Origin: Cichorium intybus
Lineage: Eukaryota; Streptophyta; Magnoliopsida; Asterales; Asteraceae
Assembly (NCBI GenBank): GCA_023525715.1
Contig: CM042016.1
Coordinates: 62,037,882 to 62,101,881, forward strand
Length of the DNA: 64,000 nt
Reading direction: 5' to 3'
Shown here: in pieces, positions 21,871 to 39,811 of the stretch
Layout of the letters: each line of letters begins with the position of its first letter
How positions within the stretch are numbered: position 1 is the stretch's first letter
Made by a program: the position numbers and the translations under genes
The notes under the pieces: model-generated
What the model was told of the DNA's origin: nothing
Seen by the model: only the letters and a program-made list of their open reading frames with translations
Databases searched by the model: none

Positions 21871-22972
21871 TGATCTGTCAATGTTGCATACCAGGCACGG
21901 GGAGCTTGATGAAGACCATAGAGAGCCTTGTCAAGCTTGTAGACGTGATTCGGAAACTTAGAGTTAACGAAACCTGGAGGTTGATCAACATGAATTTCTT
22001 CTTCACTTCACCGTACAAGAAAGCAGTCTTGACATCCATCTAAGAGACAGTAAAGTTCATATATGATGCGTAGGCGAGGAAAATCCGAATCGCTTCAAGT
22101 CGTGCCACCGGAGCATAAACTTGAGTATAATCAAGGCCTTCAATTTGATGAAATCCACGAACCACTAGGCATGCCTTGTTGCGCACTACAACTCTTGAGT
22201 CATCTTGCTTGTTACGAAACACCCCGCGTGTGTCAAGAGATTTCATGCCCTCGGGTAGTTCCACCAATTTCCAGACATTCAACTTCTCGAACTAATTAAG
22301 CTCTTCATGCATGGCATCCACCCAACTTGGTTAATTAAGTGCCATTTGAATATTCTTCGGTTCTGTTTGAGAGATGAAGCATGAATAAAGGCACTCGTTG
22401 ACTGGACCACTTTGGCTTTTAGTTTGAACCCCTTCATCCAAAGAGCCAATCACGTTGTCAAATGGGTGATCACGTTGTATTCTAGAAGGTACAACATGTT
22501 CGAGCGTAGCAGAAGAAACCAGAAGATTTGTGATGTTTCTCAACACGGCCTGAGCCTGAAGCACCTCTGTCAAAATCTCTATAGTCGTGAGAAGTACTTG
22601 CAACATACTCATCAGGAATTCTCTTGGGAAAGAGGGAATCCATGAGAGTGGAGTCGAAATGATCAGCAGGATCAGAAGGTGAGAGCATCTTCGTGAGAAG
22701 CAAATTGATCGACAATCGGAGGGTCGCCAGCAACCTGGGATGAGTTAGCAGGAGCATTTTCAGTTACAATAGTGGAGGCATGAGATACACCGTCATTTGG
22801 AGCAGGTTCTTCAAGAATTACTGATGGGTTGATGAGATCAGGAATGATTTCTGCATCATCATCTCTGCTTACTCCACTAGGACCTGGTTGTGTACCTGAA
22901 ACATCGCTAGAAAACACATAGAATGGTTTAAACAAATCAACATAGTTAAACAACCAGTCAGGTCAAACACGG
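21871..22972 (-). pseudogene. Copia-1 RT N-terminal part and integrase-RT linker
   Basis: Minus-strand remains of the linker (22331-22953, with PSRIQRDHPFDNVIG) and the RT start (22040-22282, with VVRNKACLVVRGFHQIEGLD and APVARLEAIRIF). A stop after the NFTVS segment and frameshifts follow; the PRAWYATL segment at 21877-21900 runs straight into the Ty3 LTR. The catalytic YVDD part is not present. RT would copy element RNA into cDNA; this copy cannot. Confidence 0.88.
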
Positions 22973-24218
22973 ACATCCATCGTGTTCTCTTCTAGCCATC
23001 TCACATCGTACGATTCCATGATCTGCTTGGTCACCTTGTTGTACACTCGATATGAAGTCTTACTTGCATATCCAACAAAATAACAATCATCCGCTTTGGA
23101 GTTGAACTTCAGAGTATCTTCAAGATGAAGAAGAGTTCAAGGACAACCGCAGGTACGGAATGTGAGACGTTTGGTTTGCAGCCATAGAGAATCTCATACG
23201 GGGTCTTCATTTGAGCTTTATTGATGATGACCCGATTTTGAACGTAACAGGGTGTATTAATCGCTTCAGCCCAAAAGATCACTGGTAGTTTAGAGTCACA
23301 CAGCATGGTTCGTGCAACATCAATCAAGGTTCTGTTCCGACGTTCAGCAACACCGTTTTGTTGAGGTGTTCGAGCAGCATTATACTGACGTTGCACTCCT
23401 TTATCTGCACAAAACTTATTCAATACCACGTTCTTAAACTCAGTTCCATTGTCGCATCGGATGGCCTTCGTCTTCAGATTCGTTTGATTCTCGATAAGAG
23501 TAATGAACTTCATGACCAGCTCTGCAGTTTCACTTTTGTTCTTTAAGAAGAAAACCCAATTAAAAGGTGAGTAATCATCAATAATGACTAAGTAGTAATA
23601 ACTTTGGTTAATACTGAGAACATTAACAAGGCCAAAAAGGTCCATGTGAAGCAACTGAAGGAGCGAGTCAATAGAATTGATCATTTTAGGCTTATGTGGC
23701 TTCCGATGATGTTTGCCTTGAGCACAGGCAACAGAGTTTTCAAATGTAATGAAGTCCTTGATTGGAAGCCCCTCGACAAGATCATTATTGGCAAGACAAT
23801 TTAGATTGTTCGCGTTGGCATGACCAAGACATCGATACCACAACATGGCATTCTGTTCTGAAGCTTTCGAGAATAAGCAGGTGACGTTTTCTGGAGTGTT
23901 GTGATTCATGTCGATGATGTAGGCATTGTTCTGACGTTCTGATCGAACAAGAATCCACTGCTCGGGGATGACTATGCCTGGTTTGAGAATAAGACATTCC
24001 TTCTTTGTAAAGTGGGTTGAAAATCCCTTGTCACAAATCTGAGAAACGCTCAGCAAACTGTGCTTGAGCTCAGCTACAAAGTTGACACTCTCAAACTTCA
24101 ACACAACAATTGATACAGTTCCCTTTTCTGTGATCTTTCCTCTTTCACCACCCGCAAAGCAGACACGTCCACCATTAAAATTTTCAAGATTTTGCAATTG
24201 GGACATGTCGCCTGTCAT
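22973..24218 (-). pseudogene. Copia-1 protease end and integrase, copy B
   Basis: Minus-strand 369-residue frame (23109-24218) with protease tail, GAG-pre-integrase zinc-binding part and DDE core. Past the CKPNVSH segment a one-base frameshift leads to a stop at 23109. The original frame can be followed to about 22973 in another phase (KADDCYFVGYASKTSYRVYN), with additional stops. Frame breaks match those in copy A, so they predate the duplication. Confidence 0.88.
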
Positions 24219-24295
24219 GTGCCTGGAACAGCCACTGTCAACATACCATGGTCTGATGACATTCCTCCGTAACTATTCCTGCACAAATCGCAGAA

Positions 24296-24856
24296 TTAAT
24301 TAGATTTAGGCACCCAGTCCATACGAAAAATGGGTTGACCCTTACTATCAACACAAGAAATTGATTCCAAGCTCATGTCACATTGATCATTTAAAGGTGA
24401 AATATTAGATGATTTCTTAACACTGCCTTTAGGAACCCATTTATACTGTAATTTGAATCTTTTATCTTTTGACCAAATGGGAACTTTCAAATTTGATTTT
24501 GAATCAGAACTACTTGAAGTTGATTCTTGAAGCGACTTTGATCTCACAAACTTTGGTAAGACATAGTCATTTCTAGTATCAGGCCTGTTGTTTTTAGCAG
24601 TTTGATTCCAGGCATTTGTGTTTTTGTAATTTTTATTTCAAGAACGTGACCTCGAGTACTTTCTTTTATGAGATCTCCCTTTAGGCACATTCTGCCAAAC
24701 CTGTTCGTGTTGGGAAACATACAAGTGTCGGGGACAGTTTCTGGAAATATGGCCAGCAATTCCACAATTAAAGCAAGTCTGTCTTTTCAAAGTAATGTTG
24801 GAATTCTGTCCAGGTCTAGATTTGTTCAAATTATTTCCACACACACACACAAACAT
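24296..24856 (-). pseudogene. Copia-1 spacer with second CCHC knuckle, copy B
   Basis: Counterpart of 1161-1721, with the same CFNCGIAGHISRNC knuckle at 24734-24775 and the same frameshift. I saw no coding difference from copy A. Confidence 0.7.
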
Positions 24857-25090
24857 GCAACAAATTTGTTAATCAAATTCTTCGACCTAAATTTTGGAAA
24901 GTCAACATCACAAGAATTTTTTAAAATACTAGAAGTTTTAATGTCACTTTTCACACAAGTATTTAAAACAGGTAAAACACGAATATCAGTCTTTGAGCAA
25001 TTTTATCAGAAATAAGAACAGGCATGTCTTCTTCATCCTCATTCTTCAATATTAGTTTATCTGCACATGAGGTAGAAATATCAATAGATT

Positions 25091-25697
25091 TCATTTCAGA
25101 ACTCTCTGCGGTGCCAGACTTATTCCTTTGAATAAAGTTCGAAAAGTAACATTCTTCATATTCTTCAAATTCAGTATATGAAACAAAGTTATTGTTGAAG
25201 GGAGGTGGAACAGCTCTATAACCAAGTCCTTCAGCATATTTACTAGACTGTTTGGTTTAGTGTTCAATAAAGGACTCAACTACTTCACTTGATACATCAA
25301 ATTTCTTAAAATTGAATTCAGTATTTTGAAATTTTAATTTCAATGCATCAATTTCAGCAGTTAATCTAGCAACTTCTTTGTTTGCAAAGTCGAGGTGACA
25401 AGATTTTACACAAAATTCTTCGTACGATTTGTTAAAATATGAGGTTTTGGCTTCTAACTTTTCTTGGAAAGGCTTCAGTTTCTTTTTAGTGTTATAAACA
25501 AGATTTTCCATTTCAAACATTTGTTTGACGAGATTATCAGTTATTTCATGGTATTTGTTAATTTTATCAATGCAAACTTGAGAAGAGCAAGAATGTTCAC
25601 TAAGCTCATCACTGGCAAGGGAGGAAGTAGGATTAGTAGAGACCATGAAAGCGAACTGGAGATCCATCATTTGTTCTTCAGTTGCATCGATATCCAT
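25091..25697 (-). pseudogene. Copia-1 acidic coiled-coil segment, copy B
   Basis: Counterpart of 1956-2562. It differs by one visible residue (Asn to Thr in the KYHEI-x-DNL segment). It is a likely coiled coil between the two knuckles with no named domain. Confidence 0.6.
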
Positions 25698-25766
25698 ATC
25701 ACCTTCAATCTGTGCAAGGTGAGCTCTACCATCTCAGTTCAGGTTCAGATCCTGCAACTGATTATC

Positions 25767-27073
25767 CTATGTGAACTGTTGGGCAACCATGGCTCTTTCT
25801 ATATTTTGCTGTTGAGGAGCAACTTCACAATTAATTCCAGCAGGTACCACGTTTCTCTCAGTATTCTCCATTCTGGGCTTGGTGCATTCACGAGCGAAGT
25901 GACCAGGCTCATTGCAGTTGTAACAACGAAGATTTGCTTTGTTAAATCCCACCTTTCTATCACCATTGTTATTTTCCCAGTTGTTTCTCCCAGTTCTTTG
26001 TGTGAATCTCTTGGCCCTAAAAACCACCATAGTGATGTGCCAAGAGATATTCATTTCTTCCAGGTCATCAGGGTTGACTTGATTTATATCTTCCACCATC
26101 ATCGGCTGAACCAACTTACCAGCAACATGAGCATTATAGCAATTTAAGAGACCAGCCATCATTCCCAGATTTTCTTCAGCTCCTTTCGGAAGTGTTGGAA
26201 TGGAAGCAGTAGTTGCAGCAGTAGGAGCGGGCACGACAGGGACTGAAGATGCCATTGATGTGTTTGATGAAGAGGAAACTTGCTGAGCTTGGACTTTAGG
26301 AGGAAGAGCTGAAAAGGCGTTGTTGGTAGAGATTCCCAAGTTAGCAGCTTGATATGAACTGGCATGATTGATCTCTCTCTGCTTGTCATCCATATCACAT
26401 GCTTTTACGATAGTCATTACCGCAGCAAGTGACTGTTTGCTAAGATCTTTGGTCTTTTTAATGACTGCAACATTCATGTCCCAGCTCTTTGTAAGGGAAT
26501 TCAGCAATTTCTTGTTAACTTTAGCTTTGGACAATTCAATTCTAGCAGTTGACATCTCGGTGTTCAAGGTGATGAAGCGTTGCAATTGAGTCTCTAGAGA
26601 TTCTCCAATCACATGATTGAACATGTTTAACTTTTAACAAAGCAAGTCTTGTCTGCTCTGCTTCATGTCATCATTGCCTTCATAAACTTCGATAGGGCTT
26701 CCAATAAAGATTTTGCAGTAGTATATTCTCTAAAACCTTGGGCAATATCAGGAGAGAATGCCATGGTAAGAGTAGCAAGAGATTTCTCATCACGGTCCAC
26801 AATATCAAATTCCGCATCTGAATATTAGTCAAGAGGTTTATCTACCACATCTCCATTTTGAAAAGTGATTGTGATTTTGGGAAGAGTACGCAGAAAGCTT
26901 CTCCACAGTTTAATGTCTTTCATCTTAACGTATTGTTCGAAATGGTATTTCCACTCGGCAAATCCTTCGGCATTTGTCAGCCTGGGGATACGAGTGACAG
27001 TGCCCATAACCGAGTCGAGATCAGAATGCATTGTTGAAACAGAATCCATCGAAAATGATTTGACAAACACCAG
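25767..27073 (-). pseudogene. Copia-1 gag, copy B
   Basis: Counterpart of 2632-3938 with the same two in-frame stops and the first CCHC knuckle at 25884-25925. The initiator ATG of copy A is CTG here (plus-strand T to G at 27073), so the next in-frame ATG is eight codons later. Other visible changes are Phe to Leu in the ARIE-x-SKAK segment and Leu to Pro in the QVN-x-DDLEE segment. Confidence 0.85.
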
Positions 27074-27104
27074 AAATTAACTGGCAAAAATCAAATTGCA
27101 GCTG

Positions 27105-27395
27105 GACCGAAAACCTAGAATTCATGCCGAAATTCTCTACTGAAAACAAGCAGGAACGAAAAGCAGTACCGAAAACCGCCTGAACCGAAATCCTTGGGCG
27201 AAAACCTTCAACCGAAATTAATCTTAAGCCGGAAATAGTGAAACCCTAGGAGGACACCGAAAAGCTAATTTGGGATGACTGGAATCCTCGCTAAGCGGAC
27301 CGAAAACCCAATAAACCCTAGCCGAAAACCTACACCAGATCCACCGCCACCGAAAAGCTAAGGAGCCTGACCGAAAACCTCAACCAGATATGAGA
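27105..27395 (-). repeat. Copia-1 leader GGTTTTCGGT motif array, copy B
   Basis: Counterpart of 3970-4260, with the same dispersed ACCGAAAACC units and no difference that I could see. Confidence 0.7.
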
Positions 27396-27593
27396 AACGC
27401 CAAAACACTTCTTAAAACTCCGTTTTTGGATCTAAAACACCGGTTTTGGATGGTTTTTCCTTGAATCTGTCAAGACCACGAAGAACAAAAACACCCAATA
27501 CCCTCTAAATCATTCCAAATCGATCCAAATCCTTCAAATCCAAGCAAAGGTAAAGATGAGATTGATACCAAAAACTCAAAAACACAAGTTTTT

Positions 27594-27608
27594 CAAGCTG
27601 ATACTAAT
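27594..27608 (-). other. Copia-1 degenerate primer-binding site, copy B
   Basis: Same mutated initiator tRNA-Met complement as in copy A, next to the LTR end. Confidence 0.6.
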
Positions 27609-28030
27609 TGTAGGTCCCAAACAATATCAAAACGGATCTAAATGGTATAAATCACATGATATAAACACGGATTACCACAATCTTCAATGCACTCTATTAA
27701 ACTTCGATAGACGGGTACATAAGATCGTCAAGGTTGCTTGAACATACAAGGATTCGCTATATAATCCTAGACCTCCAAAACAACCAACTAATCTAATGAA
27801 GACTAACAAAAACTATTTATAGTCTACGCCTGCCGGACCGAAAACTAAAGCCCATGGGCCGAAAACCTCTATCAGGCCAGACCGAGATCCTAGGGATTTC
27901 GGTCATCATGACCGAAATCAAAGGGGATTTTTGTCCCAAACCAAAATCCTCAGGCAGGCCCCAAAACTTTGATATATTACATTTCAAACCCTATAAATGC
28001 AAAGGTTAAACCACAAAATAAGTCCTAACA
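27609..28030 (-). repeat. Copia-1 5' LTR, copy B
   Basis: 422-bp LTR identical in layout to 4474-4895: TG...CA ends and a TATA box at 27813-27821. Confidence 0.75.
27813..27821 (-). promoter_or_regulatory. TATA box in Copia-1 LTR, copy B
   Basis: TATAAATAG on the minus strand, the counterpart of 4678-4686. Confidence 0.5.
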
Positions 28031-28705
28031 ACTTCATATATATGTAAGGAAATTATTTCATTGGTTTATCACCGTGTTCCAATTTTGCATGTTTAATTGA
28101 CTTCCTCAGTAGTTAATTAGTATTGCAAATGTTCACAATCGGTCATACTTTTGGGAGTAAGTATTGATTCAAGATTGGTGTGAGATATCGGTTGATTGTC
28201 CGTAGAAAAATAGATGAGCTAATTCACATGTGTAGTTAATGGAGATTAACTAGTGCAGTAACCCGCACTTATTGATTACTTCATGGAAACTATCACATGT
28301 AATTCTAAGATGGGGGTATCGTATATTTTCAAACAGAGATACAAGAGACACTTAATTCTGCTGGCTGTTGTGTCTTGGTTTTCTCTAATGTTGATCGTAA
28401 CTGGCAACGATAAATTGAATGTCTATGCATGACATGATGAGTGAGTGGGGTTCATGTATTGAAAGTTTATTTGTTCCTTCTACTGTAACAAGAGAAGCGA
28501 TATCCATGTTAGACATTAATATAGATAACTTGTAGAACCAAAGAATATTTGATCACTTGCGTAAGGGTTGGCTCATAGAGTATAAGTACGGTACTTATTT
28601 GAGATGACATACACCACGCTAGGTTAGGTATATTAGACCGTACATCTGTTGCTGACATGTCCAAGTGGAAGCTATTGTTTATATGCTCATAGTTACAACA
28701 AGTTG

Positions 28706-28708
<3 letters not shown>
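28031..28708. other. Non-coding flank of Copia-1, copy B
   Basis: Counterpart of 4896-5573. I see no feature. Confidence 0.5.

Positions 28709-28797
<89 letters not shown>
28709..28797. repeat. (TA)n microsatellite 1, copy B
   Basis: About 89 bp, longer than in copy A. Confidence 0.95.
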
Positions 28798-28801
<4 letters not shown>

Positions 28802-29281
28802 CGAGATCATAAGAGAACCTAAAAAACCCTAGGAACCTAGGAACTTTTTTTTTTGCACAATATTTTTCAAAAAAAATTGCATCCAATTTTTTTATTTAAA
28901 GCGTCTAAGAGATTTTTAAACCCTAAACCCTAAACCAAACCCTAAACCCTAAACTCTAAACCCTAAACCCATATGAAAAAAAAATAAAAAAATAATTTTT
29001 TTTGAACTTTTTTTTTTGAAATCTTCTAAACCCTAAACCCTAACCCCCTAACTCCTAACCCCTAAACCCCTAACCCCTAAACCCTAAACCTTAAACCCTA
29101 AACCCTAATGAAAAAAAATAAAAAAATGTTTTTTTTTTGAAATTTTTTTTTTTTTGAAATCTTCTAGACGCATCATAACAAAAATTTTGGTATATTTTTT
29201 TTAAAAAAATATTGTGTAGAAAAAATTCATAAAATGGGTTCTTAGGTTCACAGGCTTTTTTAGGTTCTCAATTGAACTTTA

Positions 29282-29285
<4 letters not shown>
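28798..29285. mobile_element. Fold-back TIR element with telomere-like repeats, copy B
   Basis: About 488 bp, 7 bp shorter than copy A because one CCCCTAA-type unit is missing in the second telomere-like block. The block near 28918 starts AAACCCTAAACCC where copy A has AAACGCTAAACCC. Confidence 0.7.

Positions 29286-29368
<83 letters not shown>
29286..29368. repeat. (TA)n microsatellite 2, copy B
   Basis: About 83 bp, against about 117 bp in copy A. Confidence 0.95.
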
Positions 29369-29370
<2 letters not shown>

Positions 29371-31372
29371 TGTAGGTTCAAATACATTTTCTAAATATTG
29401 TGTGATTGTAGGACTAATTTTGGACCAATCATTTGACAAGGGTATTAAAGTAATTTTTCTTAATTAAATAAATTCTTAGCCTAAATAACATCGTATAATT
29501 ATGGAAATTTATTTGAATGTCAAAATTAAATCCTAATATTAAGGGAATAACCTATCCACCATCTACATATTTATCGGCAATAACCTACCCAATACCCATC
29601 GTCTACATCTTTCTTTCTTTTTTCAATTTGAATTTTTGTTTGATTGTTTTGTGGTTTTGGAGGGCGAATTGTGGATTCGAGCGTATTTCTGCAAAGAATT
29701 TTGTGGTTAGATTTAAATAATATTGAAAGAAGTGGCTATGTACCTTTCGTGACAAACAATCAAATATGATTTAGAAGTTTCGAGGGCTAAAAGGATAGTT
29801 ATGACAAACTACAAACATGATTCTTGGAGTAAGAATCACCAATGACTCAATTATGTGCGCCTCGAAACAGTAATTCAACATCCAAATCCGCAGGTAATTT
29901 TAAATTGTTGTTTCTTATTATAAAGAATAAACAAGTGATATATTATCTAATTTGCTTTGTTGTTGCGGCATAATTATTAATTAGAAAAACTTTTGTTGTG
30001 GATCTAACAGTTTCTGAGTTTAATTTTACAGAGTTTTTAGTTTTTTTGTCGGTAGATCTAGAGTTTAATTTTACAGAGTTTTCTTTTGTCGCTTTCGTAA
30101 ATCCTGTCGTTTTGCCGCAAAAAATTTCAATCCCTAGCTATATATCGTTTGATTCACGCTCTCCGGTCACCTGGAAGCTTATTAAGAAATTACGTTTGAA
30201 TTTTTTAATCATAAATCCAAAGTGAGTTGTCATAAATCCAAAGTGAGTTGTTATACTCTCGCACATACCTTTCTATTTTAATTTCTTTTTTTAATGATTG
30301 TTTATGTTATCTCAAATGCTATTATATTTTTTCTTTTTGTCATACAGAATGTTGATCAAGTAACGTCAAGCATCCGACGAGATATCGTTGAGCAACATAT
30401 GAAAGACGATTGACACTTAGTATTCTTAGAGAATGGTTGTGTTTTATGCAGTATTCTTAGAGGATGGGTGGGTGTTTGAGACCATGGGACGGCAGGAAAA
30501 GGAAATGAGTACCTGATGAAATATTCTTAGAGAATTGGTGAAAATGAAAGGAGTATCTGATGCTATATTCTTAGAGAAAATTGTAAATGCAGGACCGAAT
30601 CCAATTGATTTTTGAAGAATGGAATTGATGTTGAAGGTTATTATGTGGTATTCTCTAAGAATGGAACGAGAAATTGAAATTGATTCTTGAAGAATGGAAT
30701 GTAGAGAATGCAAATTATTGAATGGAAAACATTATCGAAGTTGATTCTTCAAGAATGCATTGATTCTTCAAGAATGCTTACATTTTTCAAGAATTCTTCA
30801 ATTGCAAAGATGACCCAGAAAAGAATACAGCCATACTTGTAATTTAGAATACAATTGATGTAATTTGGATTTAATTTTTATGAATGTTTGTTATTGCATT
30901 TGTAATTTGTAATAAGAAATATTATTATTTTGACGCAATTGTTTTTATTGAAAATATACGTTCATATTCTTTAAGAATGTTAATTCTAAAAAAATCTTTT
31001 GAATGTAGTCGTATTCTTTAAGAATGAAAAAATTATAGGAGAACGAACTGCAAAAGAAAATGTTTTGAACATGTTGACAGAAATTCGAATTCTCAAAAAA
31101 TTGATTTGGTTTGAATATATTAGATAAAATCTGAGAATTGATTTGATTTATATTAATTATTTTGACTTAGTTACCTAATATGTAGGTAATATTTTATTTC
31201 TCTCTCCTATTAAAATGTCATATTTGCCCTTATACTTAATTAAGTCTAATTATATAGTATATGTCACCCCATGACAATAATGTGTACCCTCAATTTACAA
31301 CCTTTCATTCTTTTAATCTAATGGTTTAAAATTGGTCCTACATTCACACAATAATTACCAAATGTATTTAAT

Positions 31373-31378
<6 letters not shown>
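29369..31378. mobile_element. MULE-like TIR element, copy B
   Basis: Counterpart of 6261-8270 with the same TIRs between TA runs. A few single-base differences are visible, for example near 29412, 30194, 30468, 30979 and 31304. Confidence 0.65.
30418..31028. repeat. Cluster of ATTCTT-AAGAAT palindromes, copy B
   Basis: Counterpart of 7310-7920; the palindromes are kept. Confidence 0.6.

Positions 31379-31446
<68 letters not shown>
31379..31446. repeat. (TA)n microsatellite 3, copy B
   Basis: About 68 bp, against about 94 bp in copy A. Confidence 0.95.
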
Positions 31447-31449
<3 letters not shown>

Positions 31450-34400
31450 ATACTATACTATAAACCATATATAAATTACAACCCCCTTATGCACAATTGT
31501 CTTAATTTTTAAGATAGTACAACAACACAATGCATCAATCTTTAAACCCGGTTGAGAAAACACACAAAACACGCGGATCAGTAAATGTTGATTGGAGACC
31601 ATTGATAACATTATTGATCCAACGGCCTCCATCTATCTAAACGTATACAAGCGGATCGTTAACACCGTAAAAAATCAGAGGCCTCCTCCTTTTCTGAATG
31701 GGCTTGCCCTAATCTCACACTTCTCTCATTCCCATCGTCTCCCTACTTTGAGCAAGAAGTTCCAAAATGCACCGATGACCGGTTTCTATCAACCTTTATG
31801 TACCTTCATCGATATATACACAGTTCCAGTTGTTAGAGTTCTATTAATCGCCAAAGTTCATGACCGACCTACCTTCACCGTCGTCGCTTAGCTAGCTGCT
31901 GTGGAACTTCTCCTAAACTGTTATAGGTGTGGCTTGAGGTTTCACGTCTGTAAAAAACATACCAGAAGTGAAAGTTCATCGACGTTTCGACACCTACAAC
32001 CAGAAATTTCTCATTTTAGAGTAGCTATAGTAAATCTATCAGGTGGTTTTACCATTTCTGTTAATCGATTTAATTTTTCATGTTTAAATTAGTTGTTGGG
32101 ATACCATCTTATTGTGAATTAATTTTATTTGTTTTGGTGATTTTATACACGATTTGATGCGAACTGATTTATTGCAAATGGTGACAAAAATTGATCTTGT
32201 ACCTTTGTACGTGGAGATACATTGCAGGTATTTTTGTGTGTCTTTCTACATTCAATTTAAGCACCCCACCTGTTTGCTATAATGCATGAATCACAGTTTT
32301 AACATCGAGAACTAAAAATTTGTTTTCCTCCGCATGTTATATTTATTTTCCTCCATTAAAAGGTTCGGACTTGGTGAATTAAAGATTTATCTTCCTCGAT
32401 GTGTTTGAGCGGTTTATATTTGAACTTTTGAATTAAGTTTTCCCCTTGAAAGCATGCGTATTTGAATCTAACCCAAAAAAGAGCTACCATTAGATGATTG
32501 GAAACCATAAAAGCTTCCAATCGGGTGTTTTTATTTGTTTATTTGTGTGAATGAAGACATGTGTGTGTATTTTTTTAAATAAAGGATCCTACTTTTAAAG
32601 TAATATGTTATTATAGATGTATAAAACAGATGATTTATGACATGGCTTGGAATTGCTGAAGCTTCGGAAGAAATAGGGAAAACTTTATTTTCTGTACTGG
32701 TCAAGCTTGCATTTATTTAGTTCCAAAATTATTCTAATTGAGTTAGTTCCAAATTCACTTATGTAGGTTAAGTATCTGGTTTGCATACTATATTCATCTA
32801 CTGTCGCCGCAAGGGTTTCCATTTGAAGAATTGTTTTGGTTCATTTTTAGTGATATCATGTTGCAGGGAGTCTTGCACTGCTTGAAGTTGTTTAGAAAAA
32901 AGTGCAAAGATGTGTAAAATAGGCATTTTTGTAGATAACCAAACAGGATGTATCCTTTTAACTTCTCTTTGTTGTTTGTGGCTTTTATTAATGAAACATC
33001 TCAAGAAAAAGCATATGGGTTGTGAGGTTTCAGTTTGTCTTGAAAAAAATCATTGTTAAAAGACCGTGTAATAATGCGTACAGAAACGTCAAACATAGTG
33101 AAAAGACCGTGTAATAAACTAATAATACCTATAGAAAAAAATCATATTGATAAAAGCCCCTTTAATTTGAAATAGAGTATATTTAAACGTCAAAGTTCAA
33201 ACATAGTATTAACGGAAGAAACCAACTTTTAAAAACAGGAGCAAAGACTCCCAAAAGTAGAACCATAATTTTCTATTTAACCATAATTTTCTGTTTAAAT
33301 GTTTTTAATTCTATGATTATTTATTAAATGTTGTATCGATATTATTGAAATTTAAAAAAGAAATCATGAAAAGTAGAGGTATGGGAGACAAAATTTATGG
33401 AAAAGTGAAAGCATAGGGGACAGTGATTCTACTATTATAATAAAGAAAAAATTTTCAATTTTCACAATTTCAAATTATACAATGTTTATTGTTAAACTAT
33501 AATATGACAAAAAGCATACAACCAAAATAATGATATTTATAAACAAAAAACATGTATATATAAATGTAGTAAAAAAAAGTTATATATGAAAAATTAATAA
33601 ATCCTAAAAAGTTATAGACAACTTAAAACAAAAGCAATAGCTAAATAAGATAGAGTTATGTATTTGGTGCAATTTTATGATTGACTGTGTACTCGATTAA
33701 TGAATCTAAAAAACCAACATGCATCAAAAAGGTATATCATTATCAAAGAAAATAACGGCTAACATTAACATGTAATAAAAAACGTTAATGTTCAAAATCT
33801 GTATTTAAGTTCAAGCAAAAAAGATATCGTCATAACAAAAACATTAAAAATAGAACATAAAAACTAAATAACATACAACATATGGTGTGTTCTTTTAAAT
33901 AATATTATGTGGTCCAAAACTATTAAAAAAAAGGTAAATAGCGTCTGAAAATTAATCGCCAAAATAAAACTAATCGCATCCACAACATCGCATAGCTAAC
34001 CCACTAAAATTTGTATGAAAATTAAGCGTCACAATAAAACTATTCGAAGATAATAAGTTTTAGTATTTTGATAAATTGGGACGAAAAACAGAAACTCAAC
34101 AATCATAGATTTTATCTATTAGAATCAATAAGATGCATGCATTCTTTGAAATATGATATGCTTTCAAAAAATATTAATCACCGAGAAAAATTAATCACCA
34201 CTCGATGACGGAAAGTAATCACCGTAAGGAAAACTACTCTATAAAAAAATATTCGTCATTCACTACATTTGCTCTAAAACCCTCCACATAAACCTATCCC
34301 CTAAGCCTTAATAACGTAAATGAAACTATTTGCCAAAACAAAACTATACTCTCTCACACTTATTGTCACAACATTTTCTTTCAAAACCTAATCATTGTTC

Positions 34401-34847
34401 AAATTTTGAAATTCACCCTCCTTCATACCCATCGCCCATCTCTTCTCCGAACCATCAATCTCCACCCCCGGCCGGTCACCGCCACCACACAACGTTACCA
34501 CCATTCAATATCTCCCCTCTTCCCCATCAACCACCACCTTTAACTCCCAACATCTTCAACGCACAACGTACTAACGTCGATGCCAAAAAATTAAACTATA
34601 TACTGACAAAAAAAACCTGACACATAATAGAAATATTCTCGCACCACATTCACCACACATGTTTCTGAAATTGAACTATTCTCCGAAGATAAAACTATTC
34701 AATATCTCGTTGTTTGCCGCATTGCGCGTGTAGACACCGCTAATCACCACAATAGTTCATTTCCTTTTTGAAAACTAATAGCCGGAAATAAACTATTTAT
34801 CAAAACAAACTATTTTCCGCCGCCGCATCGCGCGGGTACGCACCTAG
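31447..34847 (+). mobile_element. Helitron H1, copy B
   Basis: Same TC start and CTAG end (34844-34847) as in copy A, and the same length of 3401 bp. Non-autonomous. Confidence 0.75.
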
Positions 34848-39296
<4,449 letters not shown>

Positions 39297-39811
39297 CTAG
39301 TGGGAGACCGTGCTCCGCACGGTTTTTTTTCTTCTAGCGTCTAATTGACCAAGATTTTAGGTTGAGAGGCCAACGGGTTCAGGATTGTCGGAGCACGGGT
39401 CCGGATAAATGCAAGAAAAAAATTGCAATAATAGCAACGTATTTTCAATTATTTACCAATAAAAGCAACATTCTTGTGGGACTGAGGCATTGTTGGTGTT
39501 GTTACATTTATTTACTCATAATAGTAACACACTTTCATATCACTACTAATATGAGAAATATACTTTATTTGTTAAACGATTTTATTATCACTAAATATTA
39601 AATTAATGCAAGTACATAGCTATCATGAGTAAACAATTTTAAGTATGTTAATATTGTGGGTTACACATTGCTATTATCAAGTATGCTGCTATTAAGGGTT
39701 AAAATGAAGTATATTGCTTATATTGAAAAAAGAGAATAAAGTATGTTGCTATTTCCTGAATTTACCCTACAAATTTTACTAAGAATTATTTGGAAAGGTG
39801 ATCGGAAATAC

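Larger units (their letters stand above)
21871..28030 (-). mobile_element. Copia-1 LTR retrotransposon, copy B, split by the Ty3 insertion
   Basis: From the right: LTR, leader, gag, coiled-coil segment, second knuckle, protease/integrase, linker and the first part of RT, where the Ty3 LTR cuts in at 21870. This is the same element as at 1-4895 but shows about 1.3 kb more of pol. The rest of RT, RNase H and the 3' LTR would lie left of the lost Ty3 5' half. Confidence 0.9.
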